Assembly (NCBI GenBank): GCA_025667525.1
Contig: CM046876.1
Coordinates: 84,113,512 to 84,177,511 of the forward strand
Reading direction: 5' to 3'
Origin: Glebionis coronaria
Taxonomy: Eukaryota > Streptophyta > Magnoliopsida > Asterales > Asteraceae
DNA: 64,000 bases
Part shown: positions 10,973 to 23,327 of the stretch, piece after piece
Numbering within the stretch: position 1 is the stretch's first letter
Layout of the letters: each line of letters opens with the position of its first letter
Made by a program: the position numbers and the translations under genes
The notes under the pieces: generated by a model
The model's input: the letters and a program-made list of their open reading frames with translations, nothing else
Database searches by the model: none
Told to the model about the DNA's origin: nothing

Positions 10973-12911
10973 AATCCCCTACACTTAACCATTGCCATGC
11001 CCTCATGCAATGCTTAGTGACAAAGCAAATTTACACTTTTCTCGTAATCAATCAACCTTGGCCTTATTAAAATACTACTAAAAAAAATTAAAGTACTAAG
11101 AAAATTAAAACTTTAAAGTAAACAAAAGGATAGAAAACCATTTTCACTTGAAAATAGCTACATGGAAACAACTTGCAAAGAGATCAAGGATTTACATTAG
11201 GGCTTTGGTGCTGCGAAGATTTATCACCCTCAAGTTTCACGTTCCCCAAACTAAGCTTAAAAACGAGATCATTGTTATTATAAGTTAGCAATTCAAACAC
11301 TTACACACATGGCTTAATTATATGCTTAAACTCCCTTATTCCTAGGTGTATCTCTTATATTTTATTTTTGTCTTAGAATGATCATGAAGATGCATTTTTC
11401 GACTTATTTCGATAGTTTATTTAGGCTGAAAGCAAAGTAGGACGATTTGATCAATAGTTAGCTAAAGGACAAAATCTCTTAAAACTGCTTCTCGGGATAT
11501 CAAAAAGTTCATATCTTGGCATAACTCGGTTCACGATTTGAGACCTTTCTCGGGCCGATATTTGGCATGTACTTCATACTTCATATCTTGAGAGACGTGC
11601 TTGAGATAATGGTCTTCTCATCGTTCATAGAGTTTCTTCTCTTGGAGACTTTTGAGGGGTACTCCAACTTTGTTGACCACGACTTCATGATTATTTCTTC
11701 AATCTCTATTTGGGATTTTGAGATACAACGATCCGCCTCCTTTTCGGACTTGGATCTATTTACCCTCATACCTTGTTAGGGTCTTTTCGGATAGACTTCT
11801 CCATGATCTTTATGGGAGTTGATTGCTTTTCTTCGTGAGTCTTGATCCTTCATATTGATTTTGGGAATAATGCTTTTCACATCACTTTGGATCTTCAGCA
11901 ATAAAATGGAATCCTCATGCCTTGTTAGGGCCTTTTCGGACTCGCCAATCTTCGCGCCCCGCTTCATAAGTTATGCCTTGGCTATGAACTCTTATCATTA
12001 CCGAGCAACTTTTAAACGATCTTGGGCTAGAAGCTAAGTAACTTTTCAAATCGTACGACCTTACTTATTGCAGATAAATTATTAGCAAGTGATGGGAGAA
12101 TAGGCAAATAATTACCCCAAGTGAGCTTGTGCAAGATTACCGACTTATAATTGACTCTATCATTTCTCGTCCTCCACAATTTAAAATCTCAAGTAATGAG
12201 ATTCGTGGATGCTTAGCCTAATAAACCAATTAAGGTCTACATGGTTAAGGATACTAGCTAGAATAAACTTGGATAAGTCTATTCGGGTTGAGTCAAAATA
12301 ATCGCAACGGGCCTAATATGTCAAAGATTTCAAAACTAGCTACACCACTTTATTAATATTTTTGACTTTATTGCGGGATATGTACGTATGAAAGCAACGA
12401 TAGAAATTTAAAAATTACGACTAAATGGCCGAAGTTAATTAAAAATTTGAAAAATGTTGAAAAAGATGATTTTCCGGTTAAATGAAGGCATTTTCATGGA
12501 AAAGTCCACTTAAAACTTCGATAGAAGTCCCCCTACACTTAAGATAAACATTGTCCTCAATGTTTAAGCATGTGGGAAAAGTCTCCCCTACACTTATGAC
12601 ATTGTGCACGTTGGTTAACTCAAGTTAAGGAAGAGACGACTAACGTGATCAATTTCAAATGTGAGTATGAAGAAAATTGAATCACGATAGTTGAGAGATA
12701 GAACCGGATTTCGGATAACACGGGAGCACGGTTCTTCAAAGTTTCCAAAAGTGCATTCATCCCTGTAATCACATCACCATAAAAACACAAAGAACCTATA
12801 GAAGTCCCCCTACACTTAGGAGGTTAAAACAGAAAAGGATAGATACTCGGGCTGCCTCCCGAGGAGCGCTTGTTTTTGATAACCGAGTCACGAGCCTGAC
12901 TCGACCCAAAA
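10973..12911 (-). other. PPT and 3' non-coding region of gypsy C
   Basis: Just left of position 10,989 the minus strand has a polypurine tract (TTAAGTGTAGGGGATT, 10,973-10,988) that primes plus-strand synthesis at the LTR. Between it and the pol stop lies about 1.9 kb with no long frame. Blocks conserved with the A/B composite include CGAGATCATTGTTATTATAAG (11,260-11,285), the stretch TATCTCTTATATTTTAT (about 11,350), CTCTATCATTTCTCGTCCTC (about 12,155), AACATTGTCCTCAATGTTT (about 12,548) and CTTGTTTTTGATAACCGAG (about 12,870). A second purine-rich tract in sense orientation lies near 12,530. Confidence 0.65.
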
Positions 12912-15900
12912 TTAGTTCATGGGGATCGTGGTGAGGGATGGAATCATCTCCTGAGAGATGTCCTCACCAAAGTACAACTTCAGACGCTGGCCATTCACTT
13001 TGAAATTGGGCCCATTTGGCTGAGAAAGCTCAATGGTCCCATATGGAAAGACTTTGGCGACGGTGAATGGACCAGACCAGCGGATCTTCAACTTGCCAGA
13101 GAAGATCTTCAACCGCGAGTTAAAAAGTAAGAGTTGATCACCAACGTGGAACTCTCGGTTCTTGATTTTTACGTCATGAAGGATCTTCGTCTTCTCCTTG
13201 TAGATCAGCGAGTTCTCATAAGCTTCATTCCTCAGTTCGTTGAGCTTGTTGAGTTGAATCTTGCGATGATCACCGGCTTTGTTGATGTCGAGGTTAGCCC
13301 ACTTCAAGGCCCAGTGCGCCTTATGTTCCAGCTCGATGGGAAGGTGGCATGCTTTCCCGTACACAAGACGATAAGGTGTACAACCGATCGAGGTCTTATA
13401 AGCAGTGCGGAAAGCCCACAGAGCATCATCTAACTTATCGGCCCATGCGACACGATGCTCTCCCACAGTACGCTCCAAAATTATCTTCAATCCACGGTTG
13501 GATATCTCGGCTTGCCCATTGGTTTGGGGATGATAGGCGGTGGAAAGACGGTGATTGACACCATACTTAGCCATGACTCTTGCAAATTGATCGTTGTAAA
13601 AATGAGTCCCGCGGTCACTGATAATAGCACGAGGAACGCCAAATCTAGCGAACAGCGATTTCAAAAAGTTACAAATCACCCTTGCGTCATTAGTGGGTAA
13701 AGCTTTGGCTTCAACCCATTTGGAGACGTAGTCAACGGCTACAAGGATGTATTTGTTTCCTTTAGATGAAGGGAATGGCCCCATAAAGTCGATACCCCAA
13801 ACATCAAAGATTTCACATTCCTGAATGAAATTCTGAGGCATCTCATCTTTATGTGTGATCTTGCCTTGTTTTTGGCAAGCATCACAATGTTTAACCATCT
13901 CGTGAGCGTCACGATAAATGGTGGGCCAATAAATTCCCGAGTCAAACACTTTTTTGGCGGTGTAGTTGGGACCAAAGTGACCACCGGTGGGTCCTTTGTG
14001 GCAAGCGTCAAGGATTTCTAAAGCTGCCGGTCCATCAACACATCGGCGAATGATCAATTCGGCACATTGTTTGAATAGATACTGGTCATCCCAAAAGTAA
14101 GTCTTAATGTCGTTAAAGAACTTCTTCTTTTGTTAGGATGTTAACCCTTCCTTGAGAATTCCACCCGCCAAGTAGTTTGCAATATCCGCAAACCACGGGG
14201 TTTCATCAAAATTCGAATTGATAGACATTAAGGTCTCCAAGGGGAAAGAATCATGTATTTCTTTGTTCGGATGATCCCCTTGGTAAGGATCCTCAAGTCT
14301 ACTGAGATGATCCGCGGCTAGGTTTTCAGCTCCTTTTTTATCGCGAATTTCGATTTTAAATTCTTGGAGTGGTAAAACCCAGCGAAGAAGTCTTGGTTTG
14401 GAATCTTGCTTTGTCAACAAGTACTTCAACGCGGAATGATCGGTGTAAACGATTGTGGTGGAAAGGACAAGATAGGGGCGGAACTTTTCAAAAGCATAGA
14501 CAATAGCTAAAAGCTCTTTTTCGGTTGTCGTATAATGCAATTGGGCCCCCGTCATTGTCTTGCTAGCGTAATGGATCGGTTGGAAGTGTTTGTTCACTCT
14601 TTGGCCCAAAACCGCACCAATAGCAAAGTCACTAGCATCGCACATCAACTCAAAGGGAAGCTCCCAATTAGGGGTAACCAAGACGGGTGCCTTAGTTAGC
14701 TTATCCTTAAGCGAGTTGAAGGCTTCAAGACACTCTTTGGAAAAGATAAAAGGAGTATCTTTTTCCAAGAGGTGGGTCATCGGGCGAGCGATTTGAGAAA
14801 AATCTTTGATGAATCGACGGTAAAAGCCCGCATGACCCAGAAAACTTCTCACACCCTTCACGGTTGAAGGTGGAGGCAACTTAGCGATAACATCGACTTT
14901 AGCACGGTCTACTTCAAGGCCGGCTTTGGAGATCTTGTGTCCTAGCACGATGCCCTCTTTTACCATGAAATGGCATTTTTCCCAATTCAGAACAAGGCGA
15001 GTGTCTTCGCACCGCTTAAGCATACGTTCCAAATTGGCAAGGCAAGAAGAGAAGGAATCCCCGAAGACCGAGAAATCATCCATGAAGACTTCCATGGTTT
15101 GTTCAACCATGTCATGGAAGATAGCTAACATGCACCTTTGGAAAGTCCCGGGGGCATTGCATAAGCCAAAAGGCATTCTTTTGTAAGCAAATGTGCCATA
15201 GGTACAAGTAAATGTTGTTTTCTCTTGATCTTAGGGATCGATGGGTATTTGGAAATAACCCGAGAAACCATCAAGAAAGCAGTAATATTCATTACCCGCT
15301 AAACGTTCAAGCATTTGGTCCATAAAAGGTCGAGGGAAGTGATCCTTTCTCGTGGCATCATTGAGTTTGCGGTAGTCTATACAAACTCTCCACCCAGTAA
15401 CGAGACGGGTAGGAATCAACTCGTTGTTTGCATTGGGCACAACGGTGATGCCGCCTTTCTTAGGCACACAATGGACTGGACTAACCCATGGTGAATCCGA
15501 AATAGGGTAAATCATACCCGCATCAAGAAGTATGATAACCTCTGTTTTGATGACTTCATGGATTTTTGGATTCACCCTTCGTTGGCTTTGAATTGTGGGC
15601 TTAAAGTCGTCCTCCATGAGAATTTTGTGTGTGCAGAAGTGAGGATCAATTCCGCGAATATCAGAAATTTTCCAAGCAATTGCCTTCTTATAATCTTTAA
15701 GCACGGCGATGAGGCGAGTTTTCTCTTCATCTTTCAAGTCCTTCGCGATAATGACGGGCGACTTCTTCTCTTCTTCAAGGAACACGTACTCGAGATGGGG
15801 CGGCAACTCCTTAAGTTCTAAATCCGGAGGATTTTCGATGGGAGGCATTTTCAAAGTCGGAGTATCGATAGCAATAACCTTAGGAGATGGTGGAGAAAGA

Positions 15901-16777
15901 TTGTCTTCGTTGAGAAGGTTTTCAAAGAAATGCATGTCTTCATCCCAATTGGTGGTAGAATCGTTATTTGCTAAGTTCACATCTCCCAAGGTGGCTTCAA
16001 GATCTTGCCAAAACAAATCACTTTCTCCAAATAGAGACAGTGATGAATCAATAGAGGAAACGGTCTCAACATTGGGAAGAGAGGTAGGAATATTTTTACA
16101 AGCATCAATAAAGTGTTCTTCACAAGCCTCATCCAGAACGTCAATACAATTAACGCTCTCGTATGAATAAGGTTGTTTAGACAACTTTCCCATGTTGAAG
16201 ACGATTTTATCGTCACCCACTCTCATGATAAGCTCACCGGCTTCAACATCGATGAGAGTGCGACCGGTCCTCAGGAATGGACGACTCACGATCAAGGGAA
16301 CACGAGGGTCCATCTCGTAGTCGACGACGACGAAATCGGCAGGAAAAGTGAATTTGTCGACTCCTACAAAGACGTCTTTGGCTATCCCCACTGGATAAGC
16401 AACCGTACGGTTAGCTAATTCCAAAGTCATTTTGGTGGGGACTAGATCAGGGAGAGATAATTGCTTCCAAACGCTTAGAGGCATTAGATTAATACTGGCA
16501 CCTAGATCGGCTAGGGCCATGCAATTCTCTACTCCCGGGAAATTGCAAGGGATTAAGAAATGACCCGGATCACCAAGCTTGGTTGGCAATTTTCTTAAGA
16601 GCACTGCAGAGCAATTCTCATTAAGTTGGGTGTTGGCAATATCAAGAAGCTTTTCCTTGTCACTCAGAAGATCTTTAAACATTTTTGCGTACTTAGGCAT
16701 GTGAGCGAGAGCCTCAGCGAAGGAGATGTTGAAATTCAATTGTTTGAACATTTTAAGAAAGTTCGAAACTAGAATAT
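12912..16777 (-). pseudogene. Athila-type Ty3/gypsy protease-RT-RNaseH-integrase (element C)
   Basis: One continuous minus-strand frame, interrupted by two in-frame stop codons (15,231-15,233 and 14,133-14,135), encodes in order: the end of gag, an aspartic protease (ALADLGASINLMP), reverse transcriptase ([32 protein letters not shown]), RNase H ([25 protein letters not shown]) and integrase with an HHCC finger, DDE catalytic core and the PQTNGQAE signature. It ends at 12,912 with no chromodomain seen, which fits the Athila/Tat side of the superfamily. The gag half is missing because LTR A was inserted at 16,778. The first 31 residues of the apparent upstream frame are LTR sequence, not protein. 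Two stops and the insertion make it non-functional. Confidence 0.93.
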
Positions 16778-17599
16778 TGATGTTGAAGTTTTGCAACCCT
16801 TTAGGAAAAGGATGCAATAAATAGGGCAAGTTAGCACGACGATTTAGGAAAACCGTGTGTGAATGACCCAATTAAGTTCGTTCTCAAGGAGGCTAGTGTG
16901 TTATGTGTGTAATGATTTGGATTAATTTGTGATTATATTTGAAAAAGAAGAATAGAAAGGGGATTAGAAGAGAATGACGGTTATGAAGACGGATTAAACT
17001 AATTCTAAAAAGGCGTACACATAAAGTCGTAAAAACCACCAAAATTAAAATTTAAACCTAAAAATTTCTAAAAATTACCAAAAATCCCTAATAATATTCT
17101 AAGAGTTTACAAAAAATCAAAACTTGCAAAAACCTTTTAATTAATTAGATAATGACTTTTTAATGCTAATTAAAGCCCTAAAAATCAAAATTAATTATTA
17201 AAAAGCCCTAAACAAGATTTTCAAGTTTGTAAACCTCAAAAATACTCTAATTAAGCTAAAAACTATTTTTCAAAATTTTAAAACCAATTAAAACTATTTT
17301 TAAACAATTAAAAACTCCTAAAATCAATTAAATCTTAAATTAATTATAGAAAATAATTAAAAGACCTAAAAAATATTTGGAAAGTTGCAAAAATCCTAAT
17401 TAAGTGTTTAGAACCTAGGAAAAATATAAAAACCTAGAAAATCTGACTTTTAATTTTTAATAATAAAATAATATTAAAATAATATTAAAAATCCAAAAAT
17501 TATAATAAATTCTAAAAACTTGCAAACTAGCTTAATTTAACCTAAATAACTCAGAAATGAAAGTGAAATTACCTAAATACCCCTATTGGGCCTAGAAAA

Positions 17600-18250
17600 T
17601 GGGCCAAACCCAAAACAGTCCCTTATTGGGCTTAATTAAGGCCCAATAAGAAAAAGTGCTCAAAATAAGCTCAAAAAGCACAGGTTGACTCAAAATTTGA
17701 TTTTAAACAACTTTTTCCAAAGGCCCAAAAGCTGAAAATGTGTAATAAGCTAACTTATAATAAGCAGCTTATTCTTAATGGGCTTTTTGGCCCATTAAGC
17801 TATAAGCTGATGCCATAAGCTAAAATTTAACACACAACCTTCTTTTGACCTAACAAAGACTTCTGCAAAAAGAATTTTCAAATAAGACCACTTAATAAGC
17901 CAGAAACAAGTCAACAACTTATTCACAAAACGACAAAATAGTCGTTTTTATGATCTAGACCACCTCAGAAGCTGATTCAAGTTGCAAAATGTTTCTTTTG
18001 ACAAAACTAAGCTTAAAAACCAAAGACCTTTCAAATAAGCACACTCAATAAGCTGGAAAATCAAATAAGCACTTATGTTAAAAGTCAAACAAGTTGATTT
18101 TCTAGTAAAAAGTCAAAGTCAAAGTCTCATAAGCTCCAGTTCACTTAAATGGGTCAAATAATGAAGATCTATTACAAAAAACAAGTTGTTGCAAGTCAGA
18201 ATAAGCTAGAACAGCTTATTGATAAGCTGATGATAAAATTGCACTAGCAG
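17600..18250 (-). repeat. AATAAGC/GCTTATT motif array in LTR A
   Basis: AATAAGC, ATAAGCT or their complements occur more than 15 times in about 650 bp (for example near 17,628, 17,758, 17,806, 17,893, 18,035 and 18,200-18,230), often as inverted pairs such as AATAAGCAGCTTATT. The segment lies downstream of the TATA box and is repeated in LTR A' (about 46,220-46,870). Confidence 0.75.
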
Positions 18251-19651
18251 GGGCTAGTTTTGGATGTTGAGCAGTGGGAACTTTTCCCACTGCTTGACTA
18301 TTTTGACTTGTTGTCTTTAGTGACTTTTTCTTGGATTCAGATTTCACAAAGGCACCCAATTGATCTTTGGATCAAAAGGAGTCAATCACAATCAAAATAA
18401 CACAATCACAATCACCCAATTGATACAGTTTAATCAATTAATCACCGGACATTGCACAGACATGAACAATAAGCAGATTAGCATTCAAGGGCAATTTTAG
18501 CACAAATCAGCCAACCAAATTCAACCAAATGCACACACAAGCTATAATAAACTCCAATAAGCAAGTCTAAACAGGTTTCATGCACTGGTTCAAAGAATTA
18601 AGCAAGATCTAAGCAATGAAAGTTACTGATGAACACTAACACATGCAGTTTTCTACTTTTGCTGATGTATTTGACACACAAGCCAATTTGAACACCTCAA
18701 ATCATTCAAACAGGTTATGTTAACTTTGTTTAAACCATTTTTATCCCTAGGCATGCATACAAGCTAAGTGTTCCCAAAATCCTAGGTCAAAACAAGCAGA
18801 AACAAGGTCTATATAGCAGATTGATCAATTCAAGTGTTCAAAACCCAAAACTTGCAGCAAAACACTCTCAAACAAAGGTATACCAGATACAAAGCATAAA
18901 CAACACTTTCCCTTAACACAAAAACAGATTACAAGCATAAACCAGTAGACCCAAACACCCCTTTAACTTTTTCAAATCAAGATTTTCAAAAGCAAAACAA
19001 GATTTCAGGCCAACCAAGCATCAATTAACACTAAAACAAGTCTAATAAACAGATTCAAGCAAGAACAAGCCACAAATTCACAAGAACAACAGTTTCATAC
19101 AAATATCACCAAAAATCACAATTTATGCAGATTTGGAGATTAAGTAAGCAAACCTCATGGATGTACATCCACACCCACGAATTTTGAGCTTATGTGCTAG
19201 CAAGAACAAGCACAAGCTTCCACAAAAGCCTGCTAAGATTCAACAAGGGTTAAGCACAATAACATGAAAAATCAGAAACTTGGAAAAATCTTGATTGATG
19301 CAAACTTGTTACCCCACACTTGATTATCCCCAAGTTATAAGCCTCACCACACCTTAACCAACTCAGTTAGGATGCTATGATCAGCCCTATAACCCAAGAA
19401 TTCCAAGATTGAAACAAGACTTAGCAAAATATCAAGAAAATGAGGAAAATATGCAAACTTGTGCACACTCCTCTTTTGAAAACAGGTTTTAAACTTCAAA
19501 AGCAGTAAACTAAGAACATAAACAAGCAGAATAAAGATGGCACTTGGTCTTTCTTCAAAGCACTTAACTCAAATTCATAAAACTGAAAAAGGATTTACAA
19601 GTGTTTGAACAAAGGAAAAACCAAAAGCAGGAGCAAATGAAATGAACTAGA

Positions 19652-19664
19652 CCCTTTATATAGA
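19652..19664 (-). promoter_or_regulatory. TATA box of LTR A
   Basis: The minus strand reads CTATATAAAGGGT about 1.35 kb after the LTR start, in the same context as LTR C. It is the likely core promoter for the composite, but the corresponding part of 5' LTR A' is deleted. Confidence 0.6.
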
Positions 19665-21012
19665 GGGTGTACATGGTCCTAGTAAGCTGAAAAACGTGTA
19701 AACCCTAATGCTTAAGTCCCAAAAATGCCCTTGAGGTCTTTGTCTTCTTCTTGAATCATGTGACTGAATTTGGAGCCTTGTGAAGATAGCTGGCATGAAG
19801 ATGTGATCAAATGGCTCATAAGATGCTTAGAAAGTAAGCATGAATGTGGGACGTTGGATTGTGGCACTACTGTTTGTCTTCTTCCTCTCTTTGTAGCAGG
19901 TGAGGCATGTGTGGGACAAATGAGTGATGTGGCAAGTAGTATTAAGGTTGGGATGTGATTAGGGGAAGCTTAATCAACATTCTGGAAGGTTTTAACACTT
20001 AATTGTTGATGATGAAGAAAAGCCCAAATTGTGTGAAGAACACTAAGAACAGGTTTTTAATCTGTTTTGGGGTGGATTAAGTTTTAAAAACTTGTTTAGG
20101 CGCCAAGATTAATTTAATCTTAATCCTGGTGAGTGGGATTGTGAGGTGGAGGAAGGAAGGCTGGTGATTGGTGGAGAGTGTGAGTGGGACAGGTGTCACC
20201 CACTCACTGGCCTAGGTAAGAATAGCTGTCTGCCAGAAATAGTCCCTTATCTCCTTTCTTCTTTTCACTTTGTAAATAACCAGCCTAAAATTCGTTTCCT
20301 TTGTTAATGAAGTTTCAAACTTCACACTTTTGCCCCAAAAAGTTTTGTAAAATGATCTCAGGGGTATTTCTTGCCATATTTGAATTCTTCAAGGGCTGGT
20401 TTGGTATTTTCTTCAATGGTAATGATCTTGACTTGTATGATTGTCATCTTGGAGGACTGAAATTGCCAAGTCTTGATAAATGAGGGACCATTTTTGCCAA
20501 TTGTTGAAAGTTGAGGGTCCTTTTTGTAATTTTGGATTTTCAAAGGACCAAACTTGTCATTTCTTGTACTTTGAAGGACTTCATGATGTATTTGACTTTG
20601 TGGATGATATTGGTTGACAATTTAGCTTTGTTGAGGGGCTAATCTTGCCAATTCTTCAAAGTTAAGGGTCCTTTTTGTAATTTTGACAAACTTTAGGGAC
20701 CAAACTTGTAATTATGAGGATACAAGGGTATAAAGTGTCAATTCTTCATAATTGGAGGACCCTTCTTCATAATTCTTCAAATCTTCAAGGGTTGATCTTG
20801 GGAAAGTCTTCACTAGGGCTTGGTTCATTGTGCGGCTTCGTTTCCCGTGTTCGTTTTTGCATGATTCTTGTGATCTTTTGTCATTATCTCAATATCCGTA
20901 CCTAAAATACACAAGCAACAAACACAAGCATATATTTGGGTATTTTGATGATATTTAATGCATTTTAAGCCCTATTTGGAAGATGAGACTATGTATAAAA
21001 GTAGTCTCATCA

Positions 21013-22548
21013 CTCCCCCATACTAAACCATTGCCGTGCCCTCACGCAATGCTAGAATAAAGTATCAAAGCATCTCCAAAATTCATTTTTATTCACTTTA
21101 TTGGAATGATAAACTAGCTATACTACTACTATTACTACTTGTGTTATAGACATAATGTATGATTTTCATCGCAAAATGGGACGTTTAGGTTCATAGAATA
21201 AGAACACGTGAATGCTTCGTTAGAAATAATTTCGTCATCCTCGATTTTCACCCTAATTCTATGCTAAGCGTGTAACGAGATCATTGTCATTATAAGTTAG
21301 TAATGCTAACACTACTCATATGCCCTAATCACGTACTTATCCTCCCATTATTCCTAAGTTGTATCTCTTATATTTTATGATGTCTTGAATGTTTCACGAG
21401 GATACATTGTTTGACTTATGCGATAATAGAGATTTAGGTCTAAAAATAGAGTCTTAACAGTGTAACTAAGACCATAAAATCAATAACCCCTCCTAATAGA
21501 CGACGATTTTAAAAAATTAAGTTGACAAGAAGAATCGATAAACACGGTTTTATAACGGTTTTGAACATGAGACTTATTACCAAGACTTTTATACGCCCCC
21601 TAACGGAAGGGCCTTATTATCTTTGGTTTACCTCCATCTTTTATTCAACTTCGCCATGAAGCTTTTATTATGACTTCGGTCTTGCCTTGCCTTTTATTAT
21701 CCGCCTCATCGGTGGTTTTATTAGCCAAAGACGTATATCCTCACGCTAAGGCGAATTTTGGATCTTTAAAGCTTCGAAGATTAAGGCTTGATTCACTTTC
21801 AATTTTGCATAGATTTTAGGCCTTGTGGGGCTTCAAATTGTTTGCTTGATTTAGGTGAGCACTTGAAATCTTATTATTGGGTGAAGCTTTCGATTATTAG
21901 GGTGCCAATACTTCAAAACCGTGACGCTGGCGATACCTTAATGTCTTCCCAATTTAATTACACGGAAGCTACTAGAAAAGACTAGAAACCCAACAATCCC
22001 AACTAAACCGCTAAGTCAATATTTATTAAGCAAAAATATTTACATGCGAAGGGAGAATAAGCAAACAACGAGAACATATGAGTTTTTGAAAGAATACGAG
22101 TACTTCTACGTTTAGCATAGTAACTTATAATTAACTCTATCATTTCTCGTCCTCATTTAAGAGACTTAGCCAAATGTGTAGTTAAGGAACCAAAGCTAAG
22201 TGCTCAACACGCACGGTCGAGTCAAAAATTACTCTTATTCTCGCCATTGGAAAATCTACATTTGTGTCTTCAAACACTTATAAAACATGAGAAAAATTTT
22301 AAAATTTGGCCATTTTTAGCCTTATTTTGCAACAAAAATGATAAACAAAACGATAAACTTTGGAAAGCGTGAAGGTTTGGCAAGGCAAGTATCTATTCAC
22401 CCCCCCATACTAAAGTTAAACATTGTCCTCAATGTTTCGAGTCTAGGGGTGCAAACACCCCCATACTAGAGACGTAGTCGAATGCCTAATCTAGCATGGA
22501 AAGGGTGTAACCAATAAGTAATAGCCGTTTATGAAGTGTGCCAAAAAT
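21013..22548 (-). other. PPT and 3' non-coding region adjoining LTR A
   Basis: Starts with the sense polypurine tract TAGTATGGGGGAG (21,013-21,026) and continues through sequence homologous to 38,768-40,255, including the near-identical stretch 21,580-21,800 (compare 39,320-39,540) and the conserved AACATTGTCCTCAATGTTTCG near 22,420. Homology stops at LTR B (22,549). No coding frame is supported. Confidence 0.7.
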
Positions 22549-23303
22549 TGATGTAGGTAAATCATACACGTTTTAGGAAAAACGCGTATGAGCGGCAAGT
22601 ATTAATCGACACGATTTAGGAAAACCGTGAAGACGAATAAATTCCAAGTTCGTTCTCGAAGGAGGTGTGTGTATTAATGTGCCAATATATAAAATAACAA
22701 TGTTTGGATTAGTGACGTTTTTGGTTGAGAACGGAAAAATTAAAGACGAGCTACGACTACGATTTAAACTACGACGAATGACGTAAAACGCGAACGTAAT
22801 TACGTAAAACGCGACGAAATTAAAAACAAAACCTAAAAATTAATTAAAAGTTTAAACTAAGTCCAAAATAATATAAATAAGAATAAAAATCCAACAAATA
22901 TATTTTAAAACCTTTTATTAATTAAATATTCAATTTTTAATGCTAATTAAAGCCCTAAAATTAAATATAATTAACAAAATGCCCAAAATATAATTTTATT
23001 GAACTAATAAGTTACTTATATTATTTAAAGACTAAAAAGTATTTTTCCAAAATTTTTAAAACTATTTTTCTATTTTTAAAAGGCTAAAAACACTTTTTAA
23101 ACTAAAATAATAATAAAAATAATAAAATAATGCTAAAAATAAATATTATTTTTTCTAAAAATCTTTTTTTAACTAAATTAACAAGGGAAAAATGAAAAAG
23201 TTAAAAAAAAACTAAAAAAATTGGCTAAAAATGAAAGTACCCCAAGGTGGAGTACTTTAGTGTTGTCCAAGATCCTATCAGACAAAGGGTTTGTCCAATA
23301 TCT

Positions 23304-23327
23304 GTGTTGTCCGATATCGGACAACAC
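23304..23327. repeat. 24-bp perfect palindrome in LTR B
   Basis: GTGTTGTCCGAT followed immediately by its exact complement ATCGGACAACAC. Related words (GTGTTGTCC, CGGACAAC, TTGTCC) recur within 100 bp on either side (23,260-23,370). Confidence 0.9.

Larger units (their letters stand above)
16778..21012 (-). repeat. 3' LTR A (4,235 bp)
   Basis: Sense ends are TGATGAGACTAC (21,012) and CAACATCA (16,778), with a polypurine tract immediately upstream in sense (21,013-21,028). The left 1,912 bp (16,778-18,689) match 45,400-47,312 with about four substitutions and one single-base indel by eye. A TATA box lies at 19,652-19,664. The LTR is rich in AATAAGC motifs and has a strong hairpin at 18,271-18,293 (GCAGTGGGAA, 3-nt loop, TTCCCACTGC). 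A 4.2-kb LTR is long even for Athila-like elements. Confidence 0.88.

Noticed and set aside
15558..16418. Several plus-strand frames of 80-150 codons opposite gypsy C pol
   Set aside because: They mirror the minus-strand protease/RT coding region and have no independent domain.
16778..16871. Apparent N-terminus of the gypsy C protein (first 31 codons)
   Set aside because: This stretch is LTR A sequence read through by chance; the true protein is cut at 16,777.
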